Shown piece after piece: positions 33,766-43,821 of a stretch of 47,660 nucleotides of DNA (position 1 is its first letter; each line of letters starts with the position of its first letter). Below the pieces are notes generated by a model. It made no database searches and was not told the origin of the DNA. It worked only from the letters and a program-made list of their open reading frames with translations. The stretch is from Ardenticatenaceae bacterium (lineage in GTDB: Bacteria > Chloroflexota > Anaerolineae > Promineifilales > Promineifilaceae): assembly GCA_020634495.1 (NCBI GenBank), contig JACKBR010000038.1:1-47660 (forward strand). The letters are read 5' to 3'. Both the position numbers and the translations under genes were made by a program.

Positions 33766-34551
33766 ATGCCCGTTATTGATTTGCAAACAGTTTCGCTATT
33801 TTATGAGGAGCAAGGTGCGGGTGAGCCACTTCTCCTTTTGCACGGGTTGGGGTCTAACGGCCGTTCCTGGGAATATCAACAGGAGGCCTTTGCCAGGGAG
33901 TTTCGGGTGGTTGTGCCAGACGTGCGCGGACACGGCCAATCTGCCAAGCCGCCAGGGCCCTACAGCGTTGCCCAATTTTCCAAGGATATTTTTGCCTTGC
34001 TGGATCATTTGCAAATCGATCAGTTTCATCTGATGGGCCTGTCGATGGGGGGCATGATAGGGTTCCAAATGGCCGTCGAGCAGCCAGAACGGTTCAAAAG
34101 CATGATTGTGGTTAACAGCGGCCCGGAACTAATCCCGCGTGGTTTGAAGGAGAAATGGCAAATCTGGCAGCGAAAGCTGATTACCCGGTTTGTGGCCATG
34201 GATAAAATTGCCGAACTCATCGGCGGTCGCCTTTTCCCAGAACCGCATCAAGCCAATCTCAAAGAACAATTTATCCAACAAATGGGCAGCAATGATCCCA
34301 AAGCGTACAAGGCAGCGACCGATGCGCTGCTTGGTTGGAGCGTGAGTGCCCGGCTGGATCGCATCAACTTTCCCATATTGGTCGTTAGTGGAGACATGGA
34401 TTACACGCCTGTGGCTTTTAAGGAAGCGTACATGCGCCAACTGCCTACTTCTCAGCTTCATGTGGTAGAAAATTCGCGTCACGCCACGCCCGTTGACCAA
34501 CCAGAGGCTTTTAACACGGCCGTTCTCAACTTCCTGCACATGGTTAACTGA
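33766..34551 (+). CDS. Alpha/beta hydrolase
   Basis: 261 residues. The fold is clear: oxyanion-hole motif LLLLHGLGSNGRSWEYQ, VVPDVRGHGQSAKPPGPY, nucleophile elbow GLSMGGMIGFQ with the catalytic Ser, then the Asp (VVSGDMDYTPV) and His (VENSRHATPVDQPEAFN) near the C terminus. The order and spacing resemble 3-oxoadipate enol-lactonase and related esterases; the substrate is unknown. No signal peptide. The next gene is a 3-hydroxyacyl-CoA dehydrogenase homologue, so an acyl or aromatic degradation role is possible but weakly supported. Confidence 0.9.
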   Translation: MPVIDLQTVSLFYEEQGAGEPLLLLHGLGSNGRSWEYQQEAFAREFRVVVPDVRGHGQSAKPPGPYSVAQFSKDIFALLDHLQIDQFHLMGLSMGGMIGFQMAVEQPERFKSMIVVNSGPELIPRGLKEKWQIWQRKLITRFVAMDKIAELIGGRLFPEPHQANLKEQFIQQMGSNDPKAYKAATDALLGWSVSARLDRINFPILVVSGDMDYTPVAFKEAYMRQLPTSQLHVVENSRHATPVDQPEAFNTAVLNFLHMVN

Positions 34552-34575
34552 AAGAGAGTATAATTCGGCCGTCTT

Positions 34576-34648
34576 TTTACCGCAGAGCACGCGGAGTACG
34601 CAGAGTTTCCTGCCAAACCTCCGCGATCTCAGCGCCCTCCGCGGTAAA
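34576..34648. repeat. Inverted repeat of CGCAGAG-type units
   Basis: TTTACCGCAGAG and further CGCGGAG and CGCAGAG units on one side face CTCCGCG and CCTCCGCGGTAAA on the other, forming an imperfect long hairpin in the 118-bp gap. A related CACAGAG family occurs at 45190-45300. Repeats of this kind are widespread in several phyla. Confidence 0.75.
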
Positions 34649-34669
34649 TTAATACAATAAGGATTTTGC

Positions 34670-35428
34670 ATGAAAGTAGTAATCGCCGGGGAATCCCCCT
34701 TTGTGGAACAGATGGGCCAGCTTTGCACCCAGGCAGGCCATGACACCGTCCTCTATCTGGTAGAAGATTTTACGTCTGCCCTGCACAGTGGCTATGCCAT
34801 GCCAGATGCCGCTGGCGTGGATGTGGCTATTGAGCTGCACAATGAATCGGCCGCCGCCAAAGAGGAACTGCTGGCGGCGCTGGGCGCTTTCATTCCACCG
34901 GATGCGCTGCTGTTGACCTCGGCTTTGGCTACCAGCGCCACGCAGGCAGCGGCCTGGGTGCCCATGCCGGGCCGGGTGGTGGGTTTTGGCATGGTGCCAC
35001 CGCTGCGCAAGGATGGGGGGATGATTGAACTGGCGGCGGGGCTGCAAACGGCCGCATCCAGCCTGGTGCAAGCAGAAAAATTTATAGAGGGATTGGGCTA
35101 TGAAACGGCCGTTGTGGGCGATGGCCCTGGCCTGGTGCGCGCCCGCACCATTTGCTGCCTCATCAATGAAGCCGCCAGCGCCCTGTTCGAGGGCGTCGCC
35201 ACGGCCGCCGACATCGACCAGGCGATGAAGCTGGGCACCAACTATCCCTACGGCCCGCTGGAATGGGGCGATTATTTGGGCCTGGACACGGTTTTGGGCG
35301 TGATGAATGGTCTGTTTAGCGAGTGGGGTGAAGACAGATACCGGCCCTCTCCATTGCTGAAGAGAATGGTGTTGGCGGGGAAATACGGCCGTAAAACCGG
35401 CGAAGGCTTCTTTAACTATGAATCGTGA
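34670..35428 (+). CDS. 3-hydroxyacyl-CoA dehydrogenase-like protein with altered NAD motif
   Basis: 252 residues, slightly shorter than typical HBDH (about 280). The C-terminal domain is well conserved: GPGLVRARTICCLINEAASA, LGTNYPYGPLEWGDYLGLDT, EDRYRPSPLLKRMVLAGKYG and RKTGEGFFNY. The N-terminal Rossmann half is divergent: the expected GxGxxG reads AGESPFVEQM, and the catalytic His context (usually FFNPVP) is replaced by GFGMVPP. Thus NAD use and dehydrogenation are doubtful; it may be a structural or regulatory homologue. AAGGA precedes the ATG. Confidence 0.8.
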   Translation: MKVVIAGESPFVEQMGQLCTQAGHDTVLYLVEDFTSALHSGYAMPDAAGVDVAIELHNESAAAKEELLAALGAFIPPDALLLTSALATSATQAAAWVPMPGRVVGFGMVPPLRKDGGMIELAAGLQTAASSLVQAEKFIEGLGYETAVVGDGPGLVRARTICCLINEAASALFEGVATAADIDQAMKLGTNYPYGPLEWGDYLGLDTVLGVMNGLFSEWGEDRYRPSPLLKRMVLAGKYGRKTGEGFFNYES

Positions 35429-35500
35429 ATTGTGAATGCTTAATTGTGAACGGATCATCTCGTTCACAATTCTCTATTCACAATTCACAATTCACAATTC
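35429..35500. repeat. Hairpin of AATTGTGA-type repeats
   Basis: AATTGTGAACG (35442-35452) pairs with CGTTCACAATT (35461-35471). It is flanked by TTGTGAAT units on the left and three ATTCACA units on the right. It begins at the stop codon of the upstream gene and ends three bases before the next start. A degenerate relative lies at 46340-46380. Confidence 0.8.
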
Positions 35501-35502
35501 GT

Positions 35503-35754
35503 ATGGCCATCAAATTTTGCCACATCTGCAACAGCGAAGATCGCTACGGACAGGGACACACCAGCAGCAGTGCCCTGGCCGCTGGCATTGTTTGCCCTGT
35601 CTGCTACCAGCCCACCTGTGGCAACCACCTGGGCACCGTCCGCTGGCGCTGGCGCAGCAGCGGCGACGTAGACTCCGCCCAAGTGTGCAAAGAGTGCATC
35701 CGCAGCTACAAACACCGCGATTGGGATCGCTATAGCCGAGATTGGATATCTTGA
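35503..35754 (+). CDS. Small Cys-rich zinc-ribbon protein
   Basis: 83 residues starting directly after an intergenic hairpin repeat; a longer in-frame start at 35425 would translate the repeat and is rejected. Two Cys pairs occur at FCHICNSED and CPVCYQPTCGNH, and a third Cys pair is CKECIRS, enough for one or two zinc sites. It is rich in Trp, Arg and Ser near the C terminus. No family is recognised. No good ribosome-binding site is visible, so expression may depend on the upstream gene. Confidence 0.6.
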   Translation: MAIKFCHICNSEDRYGQGHTSSSALAAGIVCPVCYQPTCGNHLGTVRWRWRSSGDVDSAQVCKECIRSYKHRDWDRYSRDWIS

Positions 35755-35762
35755 TTGAGGCT

Positions 35763-35833
35763 GTGTCATACCCGCGAAAGCGGGTATCCACCTTTGTTGC
35801 CAGTATGGATTACCGCCTGCGCGGTAATGACAC
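35763..35833. repeat. Inverted pair of GTCAT-CCCGCG-type palindromic units
   Basis: The left unit GTGTCATACCCGCG, with its own stem CCCGCGAAAGCGGG, faces the right unit ending GCGGTAATGACAC, with its own stem ACCGCCTGCGCGGT. Related GTCATTCCCGCG sequences are dispersed in many bacterial genomes. Eight A residues follow, so on the minus strand the hairpin would lie just downstream of the selenoprotein gene. Confidence 0.8.
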
Positions 35834-35844
35834 GAAAAAAAACA

Positions 35845-36120
35845 TTAACTCTGGGGATACGGCTCCACATCAGGGCCAATAAGCTCTTTGAACAGCTCCA
35901 AAACCTCACCCGGCTCCGCATGACGCCCCAACTGCTTTTTGGAGTAAAGTTGCTCATCGTTGACCTTGAATTCAAAGGCACCTTTGCTGCCAGTGATAAA
36001 CGTAAATTCCTTAATGATGTGCTGGTAATTGCTCAGAATATCATCCGCCACACGGACGGCACGCGCTGCATAGTTTCAAGGCACGCAATATTCAAGCGTA
36101 ATCGTATATTTCTTCTCCAT
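35845..36120 (-). CDS. SelW/Rdx-family selenoprotein with in-frame UGA (CVPU)
   Basis: 91 residues if the TGA at 36078-36076 is read as selenocysteine. From the ATG at 36120, which follows AGGAAG, the frame gives MEKKYTITLEYCVP, then U, then NYAARAVRVADDIL. This places Sec in the CxxU motif exactly where SelW/SelT/SelH (Rdx) proteins have it. The rest is typical: GSKGAFEFKVNDEQLYSKKQ, GRHAEPGEVLELFKELI. Reading past TGA restores the conserved beta-alpha-beta start; a standard gene caller would report only the 68-residue remainder from a GTG. A short GC hairpin, GCC-N8-GGC with a loop starting GU, begins 15 nt after the UGA, plausible for a bacterial SECIS. Rdx proteins are thioredoxin-like redox proteins of uncertain substrate. 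Confidence 0.87.
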
Positions 36121-36240
36121 TGGGCTTCCTCCAAAGCGAGATGTGCATTGCAAATTCATTAGATTTAGACGTTTCTTGTTGCTGAAAATCCAAGATGCAA
36201 TACGAGGTTGTTTTGCCAAGTATAGTAAGCCTTGGGAACC

Positions 36241-36269
36241 TTGACAACAGCCCTCAGGTGGGCTACGAT
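36241..36269 (+). promoter_or_regulatory. Promoter of tRNA-Ala(CGC)
   Basis: TTGACA (36241-36246), a 17-bp spacer and TACGAT (36264-36269), 14 bp before the mature tRNA 5' end. Confidence 0.7.
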
Positions 36270-36283
36270 CCGGCTCGCTCCCT

Positions 36284-36356
<73 letters not shown>

Positions 36357-36405
36357 CTGCAAACGTGAATAAGTTCTTTACAATTTAACATTTAAAAGCT
36401 GTGAA

Positions 36406-36526
36406 CAGGAGTAGTAGGGAACAGTAATCGGTAATCAGTATTCAGTGAACGGTTATCGGTTTAGAAGACAGATAGAGAGTTGTGCCTTTGGCTGAAAGCA
36501 TGACAAAAACGTCCTGAACTCGCCTG
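36406..36526 (+). promoter_or_regulatory. Leucine T-box leader, Stem I with CUC specifier
   Basis: The lower stem pairs CAGG (36406-36409) with CCTG (36523-36526). AGTA on the 5' side (36413-36416) faces the specifier loop GAA-CTC-G on the 3' side, with CTC (Leu) at 36519-36521. AGG/CCT pairs continue above. AGAGAG (36474-36479) and GCTGAAA (36491-36497) are the usual distal Stem I motifs. The layout matches that of the Trp T-box at 46161-46261. A 35-nt block of CAGTAAT-type repeat (about 36421-36455) is inserted in the 5' arm. The antiterminator lies 350 nt further on, beyond a tRNA gene. Confidence 0.75.
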
Positions 36527-36620
36527 GGAGCTGCACCGGGGAAACGGTGGTCAGTTATCAGTAAACAGTAATCAGTAAACCAGTTCTGATTACTGACCTA
36601 CTGAACACTGATTACTGAAA
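36421..36620. repeat. CAGTAAT-type heptamer repeats in the leucine leader
   Basis: Two blocks, about 36421-36455 and 36549-36620, consist of degenerate CAGTAAT/CAGTGAT units. In the second, GGTCAGTTATCAG (36548-36560) pairs with a near-perfect complement ending TTACTGACC around 36597, and further units follow. Same family as at 17701 and 42121. Confidence 0.75.
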
Positions 36621-36682
36621 TACTCGGTGACGAGTTGCGCCCGTTACGCGCCAGAGTGGATGGTTTGGACGATTGAAAATTT

Positions 36683-36711
36683 TTGCACAAAGCGTGCAAC
36701 TGGATTAAAAT
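36683..36711 (+). promoter_or_regulatory. Promoter of tRNA-Ala(GGC)
   Basis: TTGCAC (36683-36688), a 17-bp spacer and TAAAAT (36706-36711), 28 bp before the tRNA. It would allow the tRNA to be made independently of the leucine leader transcript. Confidence 0.5.
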
Positions 36712-36736
36712 TGAAAGTCGTCAACTGTGAAATTGA

Positions 36737-36812
<76 letters not shown>

Positions 36813-36823
36813 CAAGAAAGTGG

Positions 36824-36931
36824 AGTTTTGCAGAAACTCCTAAATCCATTCCGACAGGAATGGATAAACCATCAAACAGAGTGGTACCGCGGAAGCCCCT
36901 TTCGTCTCTGAACAGACGAGCGGGGCTTTTT
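36824..36931 (+). promoter_or_regulatory. Leucine T-box leader, Stem III, antiterminator and terminator
   Basis: Two hairpins come first: GGAGTTT/AAACTCC, then ATCCATTCC-GACA-GGAATGGAT (about 36844-36866). The T-box AGAGTGGTACCGCGG (36878-36892) follows; its bulge TGGT would pair with the 3' end ACCA of a tRNA with discriminator A, as in tRNA-Leu. The terminator pairs GCCCC and TCGTCT with AGACGA and GGGGC and ends in TTTTT (36927-36931). It controls leuS, which starts at 37033. Confidence 0.9.
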
Positions 36932-36961
36932 GTTTGGCAAAATGAGGAGATTTGAGACTGG

Positions 36962-37011
36962 AGATTGGAGATTATCTTCACGAATAGTCTCCAATCTCTA
37001 ATCTCCAATCT
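36962..37011. repeat. GGAGATT-repeat hairpin before the leuS start
   Basis: AGATTGGAGATTA (36962-36974) pairs perfectly with TAATCTCCAATCT (36999-37011). It lies between the T-box terminator and the ribosome-binding site of leuS. The same repeat occupies the same position before trpB (46551-46587). Confidence 0.85.
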
Positions 37012-37032
37012 CTAAAATATAGGAGAAACAAG

Positions 37033-39445
<2,413 letters not shown>

Positions 39446-39451
39446 GATTGG

Positions 39452-39489
39452 ACGGCCGTTTCTCTGGCGAGGAAACGGCCGTTTCTTTT
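39452..39489 (+). terminator. Terminator built from two inverted ACGGCCGT copies
   Basis: ACGGCCGTTTC (39452-39462) and GAAACGGCCGT (39472-39482) form an 11-bp stem with a 9-nt loop, followed by TTTCTTTT. Both arms are the genome-abundant octamer with its preferred flank. It ends leuS. Confidence 0.75.
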
Positions 39490-39493
39490 ACGT

Positions 39494-39839
39494 TCATCCA
39501 ACTTTCAGCCGCGCGTCTGCCAGCCAGTCAAACCAAAACAGCACGCCCAGCAGCAGCAGTAGCCCGCCAATAATCCAGCCTTCGCCGCCAGACATGACCA
39601 AAAGATCAAGGCCAGGGCGAAGAAGAGTGCTGCTCAACTCTCTCCCAATGCCAGGCGATGAGTAAAGTGATGACCACGACAAAAGTGGGAATCAGGTGCA
39701 TGAAAAGGGCGATGATCGTTTCGCCCACATTGTACCCTTCACTAAAAACATCCAGGGCAAAAATGCTGATGAACAGGGCAAACAATATACTCAACACCCT
39801 GGGCAGCCAGTAAAGCAAACGCTTTGTGTTTTTATTCAT
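39494..39839 (-). pseudogene. Small membrane protein (DUF7670-like), frameshifted
   Basis: The 5' part (ATG at 39839) reads LLYWLPRVLSILFALFISIF, GYNVGETIIALFMHLIPTF and VVVITLLIAWHWE, three membrane helices of a small hypothetical family common in Chloroflexota and Firmicutes. A frameshift near 39620-39650 separates it from a last helix (GWIIGGLLLLLGVLFWFDWL). It lies in the indel-rich tract, so the break may be a sequence error. A relative is encoded at 40405-40812. Confidence 0.6.
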
Positions 39840-39844
39840 GATTT

Positions 39845-40428
39845 TTTACCTCAATCCTCTGCATAACGATGCCTGACTGAGCCACTGCCAACAAACCAGT
39901 TGCCAGGGTGGCCAGACCAAAAGTAAATCTGCCTTGCCTGCGGCTGGCTGCTGGCGGGTGAAGCGAAGGAGGCGATAGTTGTCCGTTACGGCTGCCAGCC
40001 GTCGTCAGACAGGGTTTGGGGGTGAATGCCAAAAGCAGGTGCGGCAAGCCACTGCTGATGAGCACCTGGCAAATAGGCAGGGTGTTGGGTTCGTCGGTGA
40101 TGTGCTTGGGCGAGGGCCTGGAAACGGCCGTTTGGCAGCCAAATCTCTACGCTGGGATGATCCAAAATATTGCGATACCAGTGAGAAACAGAGCCAAAAC
40201 CGGCCGTGCAGTAAACCTCGCCCTCAATTTCTGCATAATTCACGGGCGTCCGGCGAACCTTGCCCGTTTACGGCCAGGTGCTGGATGACCATGATGCGCC
40301 CGCCAACGGTTGGCCAGACATTGATAAAGCGGAGCCAGCCCCAGCCGCCACATCAGCAGCATAAAGCGGTTCAGTAGCGAAAGTAATGACGCAGCTTCAC
40401 CTCTGCTTGCGGTGTTAGGGTGAGACAT
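39845..40428 (-). pseudogene. Deazaflavin-dependent nitroreductase-family protein, frameshifted
   Basis: Pieces from several frames add up to one protein. The N-terminal part has FMLLMWRLGLAPLYQC, the middle YAEIEGEVYCTAGFGSVSHWYRN followed by HPSVEIWLPNGRFQA, and the end DNYRLLRFTRQQPAAGKAD. This order fits the F420/deazaflavin-dependent nitroreductase (DDN-like) family, whose members often continue in a membrane helix. Frame changes occur near 40240 and 40000. The exact 3' end is uncertain because two frames are plausible there. Same indel tract as leuS. Confidence 0.6.
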
Positions 40429-40812
40429 TGCTTAGACGGCTCGCAGGGTAGGCAACTGTTTTGCTGCTGCGTAAACCGCAGTAGAGGAAGACCAACCCCG
40501 GCAGGGGCAAACAGCATAAACCAGATGCCTTCTGGGAAGTACCCTCTGTCGGAATACATCACGCCGTAGAAGGCCAGCAGGCTCAGCACGGTCACCGCCC
40601 ACCTAACGTTTCCCAACGCCAGGCCAGCAGCATTCCACCGTCACGCCGATGGGGAAGAACAACAGCCCAATCCATTCGACAAGCTGATTTTGCTAATCAC
40701 CATCTCTTCCCCGAACAAGAAAAGCAGCAGGAAAGGCGCACACCAGGCTGCCAGCCCGCGCCAGCCAGCGCAACATTACCACTAGCCGATTCTGTTTCTG
40801 TTGCTTAACCAT
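40405..40812 (-). pseudogene. Small membrane protein (DUF7670-like), frameshifted
   Basis: From the ATG at 40812 the frame reads RLVVMLRWLARAGSLVCAF, then shifts more than once before AVTVLSLLAFYGVMYSDRGY and FPEGIWFMLFAPAGVGLPLL. A middle piece, LVEWIGLLFFPIGVTV-like, is recovered only in another frame. This gives about four membrane helices, matching the small family of the gene at 39494. It probably overlaps or directly precedes the nitroreductase-like gene. The breaks are probably errors. Confidence 0.55.
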
Positions 40813-40955
40813 TTTCCTTTCTCCCGCCCTGATGATCGTTTACTTCTGCTGTCATAGTACAACTTTTAAATTTCGGAGATTAGTGAGGAACGGCCGTTTA
40901 CAACCTAACAAAACTCACTTCCCATTCGCCAAAAAGGCACCTCCGTTCATAATTA

Positions 40956-41522
40956 GTGCCATTAACTCACCCGTTGCCGGAAATTCCCCAACAGTTTGAA
41001 ACCAGGCGTTTGCTCATCCGCTGCCCGCAGCCGGGCGATAGGGCAGCCTTGTATGAGGCCATTTTGGCCTCCAAAGACCATCTGTCGGCCTGGCTTTCCT
41101 GGGCAGACTGGCCCAATATTTCCCCTAAACGTGCCGAAGCCTCTATCCTGCGCAATCGGGATCGGTATCTGAATAAGGAAGATATGACCATGCTCATTTT
41201 CTTAAAGAAACCGGCGCTTTGATTGGCGGCAGCGGGCTGCACAACCCGACTGGAAAGTTCCCAAATTTGAGATTGGCTACTGGCAGCATGTAGGTATGGC
41301 GGGTGGGCTACATGACCGAAGCGGTCAACGCCATCACCGACCTGGCGTTTGCCAATTGGGTGCCAAAGGTGCACCTGGAATGTTACCCCACAACGAGCGC
41401 AGCGTGCGCCTGGCACAACGCTGCGGTTTCCAACTGGAAGCCCGTCTGGCTAACTATCGCCGCCACCATCAAACCAACATCCTTCACGACTGGCTCATCT
41501 TCTCCCGCTTCCCAAAGTGTAG
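40956..41522 (+). pseudogene. GNAT acetyltransferase (RimJ/RimL-like), frameshifted
   Basis: Pieces in different frames join into one acetyltransferase: FETRRLLIRCPQPGDRAALY with LSAWLSWAD at the N terminus, then LIGGSGLHN, IGYW, GYMTEAVNAITDLAFANW, VHLECYPHNERSVRLAQRCG (assembled across a frameshift) and FQLEARLANYRRHHQTNILH at the end. This is the RimJ/RimL type that acetylates N termini or small amines. Frameshifts lie near 41205-41220, 41295-41310, 41385 and 41515. The start is uncertain; a GTG at 40956 is the best seen. Confidence 0.7.
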
Positions 41523-41678
41523 CCACGAATTCCATTGCGCGTTTTTCGCGCAAGCCGGCGCAGCTACGGAGAAATTGCTGGTAAGCAATGCAACTCCTGT
41601 CTGGCAGGCACGTAAAGGTCACTGTCTAAAATAATTATTTTCCAACAAATGTTTGTTGAGTAAGGAGTATGTGAAACG

Positions 41679-42125
41679 ATGACTGAAGAAACAACCCCCA
41701 GCGTTGAAGAATTAAGGCACGGTTGAAAGTAGAAGTTCCTGTTGAGGAAGATGAAGTAACCAAGGCGATGTGCAGACTCCCGACGTAACGCCGAATTGCG
41801 CGAATTTGGCAAGCAGTTTGCCGACACCATTCGTTCTGCCTGGAACAGCGCCGAGCGGCAGCGGCTAGAAACTGAGCTGCGGATGGTATGCGCTCTTTTG
41901 CCGACGAAGTGGACAAGGCGATTCAGGAAATTAAGAAAAGCCCGGCAGCCGACCGGGTCAAACGGAAGCCGTCAACGTTCGTGAAAAGGTGCAAAGCAGC
42001 GATGTGGCCACAAAGCCCGCACGGGCGTTGCCAGGCTTGCAGGCGCTCGGTGAACAGCTGGCCAAGCTGGCCGAGCGGTTTACCCTGTTGAGAAGCCTGT
42101 CGCTGAGGAAGAAACTGCGGAGTAA
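41679..42125 (+). pseudogene. Conserved helical hypothetical protein, frameshifted
   Basis: From the ATG after AAGGAG, the pieces MTEETTPSVEELR, LKVEVPVEEDEVTKAM, LREFGKQFADTIRSAWNSAE, RSFADEVDKAIQEIKKSPAA and LGEQLAKLAERFT join across at least five frameshifts into an all-helical, charged, soluble protein of about 147 residues, ending PVAEEETAE. I recognise no named family. It lies in the indel tract. Confidence 0.5.
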
Positions 42126-42215
42126 TCGGTAATCAGTGATTCCGGTAATCAGTGACTCAGTAATCAGTGACTCAGTAATCGGTGTTCAGTTAAGGGCACT
42201 GATGACTGACCTTCG
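42126..42215. repeat. CAGTAAT-type heptamer repeat block
   Basis: Successive GTAATCAGTGA and CAGTAATCAGTGACT units, followed by a partial inverted copy CACTGATGACTGAC. Same family as at 17701-17736 and 36421-36620. Confidence 0.85.
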
Positions 42216-42224
42216 ATCACTGGC

Positions 42225-43143
42225 TTACTGGACTTCAGGGCAAAACGGCGTTGCTAACGCCTCCAATCCGTCCATATCATCCAAATCAATCCATTGCAGC
42301 ATGATGCGCTGCACGCCTGCCTGGGCAAATGCCGCTAGCTGCTCCAACTTCATTCCCTGTCCCCACAACCAATCCGCGCCCGCAGCTCGTCAGCAGACAG
42401 CGTGCGCGGGCCATTGGCGTCAAAATCTGCCTGGTCTTTGCCAAAAATGAGACCGGTCGCGAGCGAGCGGCGCACGTCGCCAGGCTGACGGCCGTTTGCC
42501 AGCAGCATCTCATCCAGCAGCGCACACCGTTCAGCAAAGGTTTGCGGCGGAATGTAAACGCCGTTCCATTCCTGGGCATATTTGGCGGTGAGCGGTAAGG
42601 TGCGCCTGGGGCCATTGCGCCAATGAGAATGGGCGGCCCGCCGGGGCGCTGCGGCCTGGGCAGCAAAACGGCTTCGTGGAGCTGGTAATATTCCCCGGAA
42701 AAATCAAGCGGTTCCTCATTTTGCAGCAAATGAGAGATGATTTGGAGTCCTTCTTCAAAGCGGGCAAAACGGCCGTTCATATCCAGCAAGTCCCAACTGT
42801 AGTTGTGATGCTCCCGTTCTTGCCAGCCTGCACCTAAGCCAAGATGGAGACGGCCGTTAGACAAATCATCCACCGCACTGGCTATCCGCGCCGTCATGGT
42901 GGGCTGGCGGAAGGAGACGGGCGAAACCATCGGCCCAAACTCAATGCGGCTGGTGTGGCTGGCCAGCCAGGTAAGCGAGACCCATAGCTCCAGCGACTCC
43001 TTGTCTGGCGGATTAGCATTGGTGTAATGATCAGAGCGGTACAGCCCGACAAAACCCAAATCTTCCACGGCGCGGGCAATGCGCTGCCAGCGTTCCCAGG
43101 TGAGTCCATTTTGCCCTTCCAACATAATGGCAACTTCAATCAT
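42225..43143 (-). pseudogene. LLM-class flavin-dependent oxidoreductase, frameshifted
   Basis: The first 180 or so codons from the ATG at 43143 are intact: MLEGQNGLTWERWQRIARAV, FVGLYRSDHYTNAN, RIEFGPMVSPVSFRQPTMTA, GRLHLGLGAGWQEREHHNYS and RPQRPGGPPILIGAMAP. This is the bacterial luciferase-like, F420- or FMN-dependent family. A frameshift near 42610 and another near 42375 move the rest to other frames, where it ends KLEQLAAFAQAGVQRIMLQW and ALATPFCPEVQ. Both indels belong to the error-rich tract. Three ACGGCCGT copies are present. The substrate is unknown. Confidence 0.8.
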
Positions 43144-43161
43144 TTTTCCTCTCCTATCGAG

Positions 43162-43217
43162 AACCTCCGGGAGGTTCCCAAAATAACCCTGCCCGTTGAC
43201 AAAACCTCCCGGAGGTT
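43162..43217. repeat. Two AACCTCC-GGAGGTT palindromes
   Basis: AACCTCCGGGAGGTT (43162-43176) and AACCTCCCGGAGGTT (43203-43217), 26 bp apart. They lie between the LLM oxidoreductase start and the thioredoxin terminator. Each could form a hairpin on either strand. Confidence 0.85.
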
Positions 43218-43230
43218 GTCAACGTTAGAA

Positions 43231-43267
43231 ACAAAAACGCCCACACTGGTAGGCAGCCTGGGCGTTT
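43231..43267 (-). terminator. Rho-independent terminator of trxA
   Basis: Read on the minus strand, AAACGCCCA (43267-43259) pairs with TGGGCGTTT (43243-43235) and is followed by a T run to 43231. It lies about 30 nt after the thioredoxin stop codon. Confidence 0.85.
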
Positions 43268-43298
43268 GAAAAATCATCACAAGATGATGTTTAGACGA

Positions 43299-43625
43299 TT
43301 AATTCATGTGCGGCAAAATTTGAGCCACGATCCGGTCTTTGGGCAGTGCGCCAGTAATGCGCTCTACAACCTGACCGCCTTTGAACAGCATCAAAGTGGG
43401 AATGCCAACGATGCCGTAGCGGCCGGGCACCATCGGATTGTCGTCCACGTCCATTTTGCCAACTTTTAAGGTTTCGCCATACTCTTCTGCAATCGCTTTA
43501 ACAGAGGGGGCGATCATGCGGCAGGGGCCACACCAATCGGCCCAAAAGTCTACCAAAACGGGTTTTTCGGAATCTAAAACTTCACTCTGGAAGCTGCTAT
43601 CAGTAATTTCTACCGGGGTTGCCAT
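43299..43625 (-). CDS. trxA: Thioredoxin
   Basis: 108 residues, normal for thioredoxin. The catalytic motif is intact: PVLVDFWADWCGPCRMIAP, then cis-Pro in GIVGIPTLMLFKGGQ and the closing Gly-rich loop VVERITGALPKD. It is the general cytosolic dithiol reductant. AAGGAG precedes the ATG. Monocistronic with its own terminator. It marks the end of the indel tract, as the frame is undamaged. Confidence 0.97.
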   Translation of the reverse strand: MATPVEITDSSFQSEVLDSEKPVLVDFWADWCGPCRMIAPSVKAIAEEYGETLKVGKMDVDDNPMVPGRYGIVGIPTLMLFKGGQVVERITGALPKDRIVAQILPHMN

Positions 43626-43821
43626 ATTTTATTGCTCCTTGCATTTATTTTTTACATGCCCTTGGCATGTCTATTCTTTAGATGACTTTTTTTAGATAAG
43701 GTCACATGAGATTTTCTTACCTAATGAGTTTAACGAAACCGTTTGGGCTGTCAAGCAAAAAAGCCTACAATTACCCGATTACTAAATTACCCATTTTCCC
43801 ATTATCTGACAGGGGTGAATC

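Noticed and set aside
35845..36051. A separate 68-residue protein starting with GTG
   Set aside because: It lacks the N-terminal beta strand of the Rdx fold and a ribosome-binding site at that GTG; read-through of the TGA gives the full family sequence.
36421..36620. Regularly spaced repeats resembling a CRISPR array
   Set aside because: The units are 7-8 bp, degenerate, nearly contiguous and have an inverted arm. There are no 28-37 bp repeats with unique spacers and no cas genes in the window.
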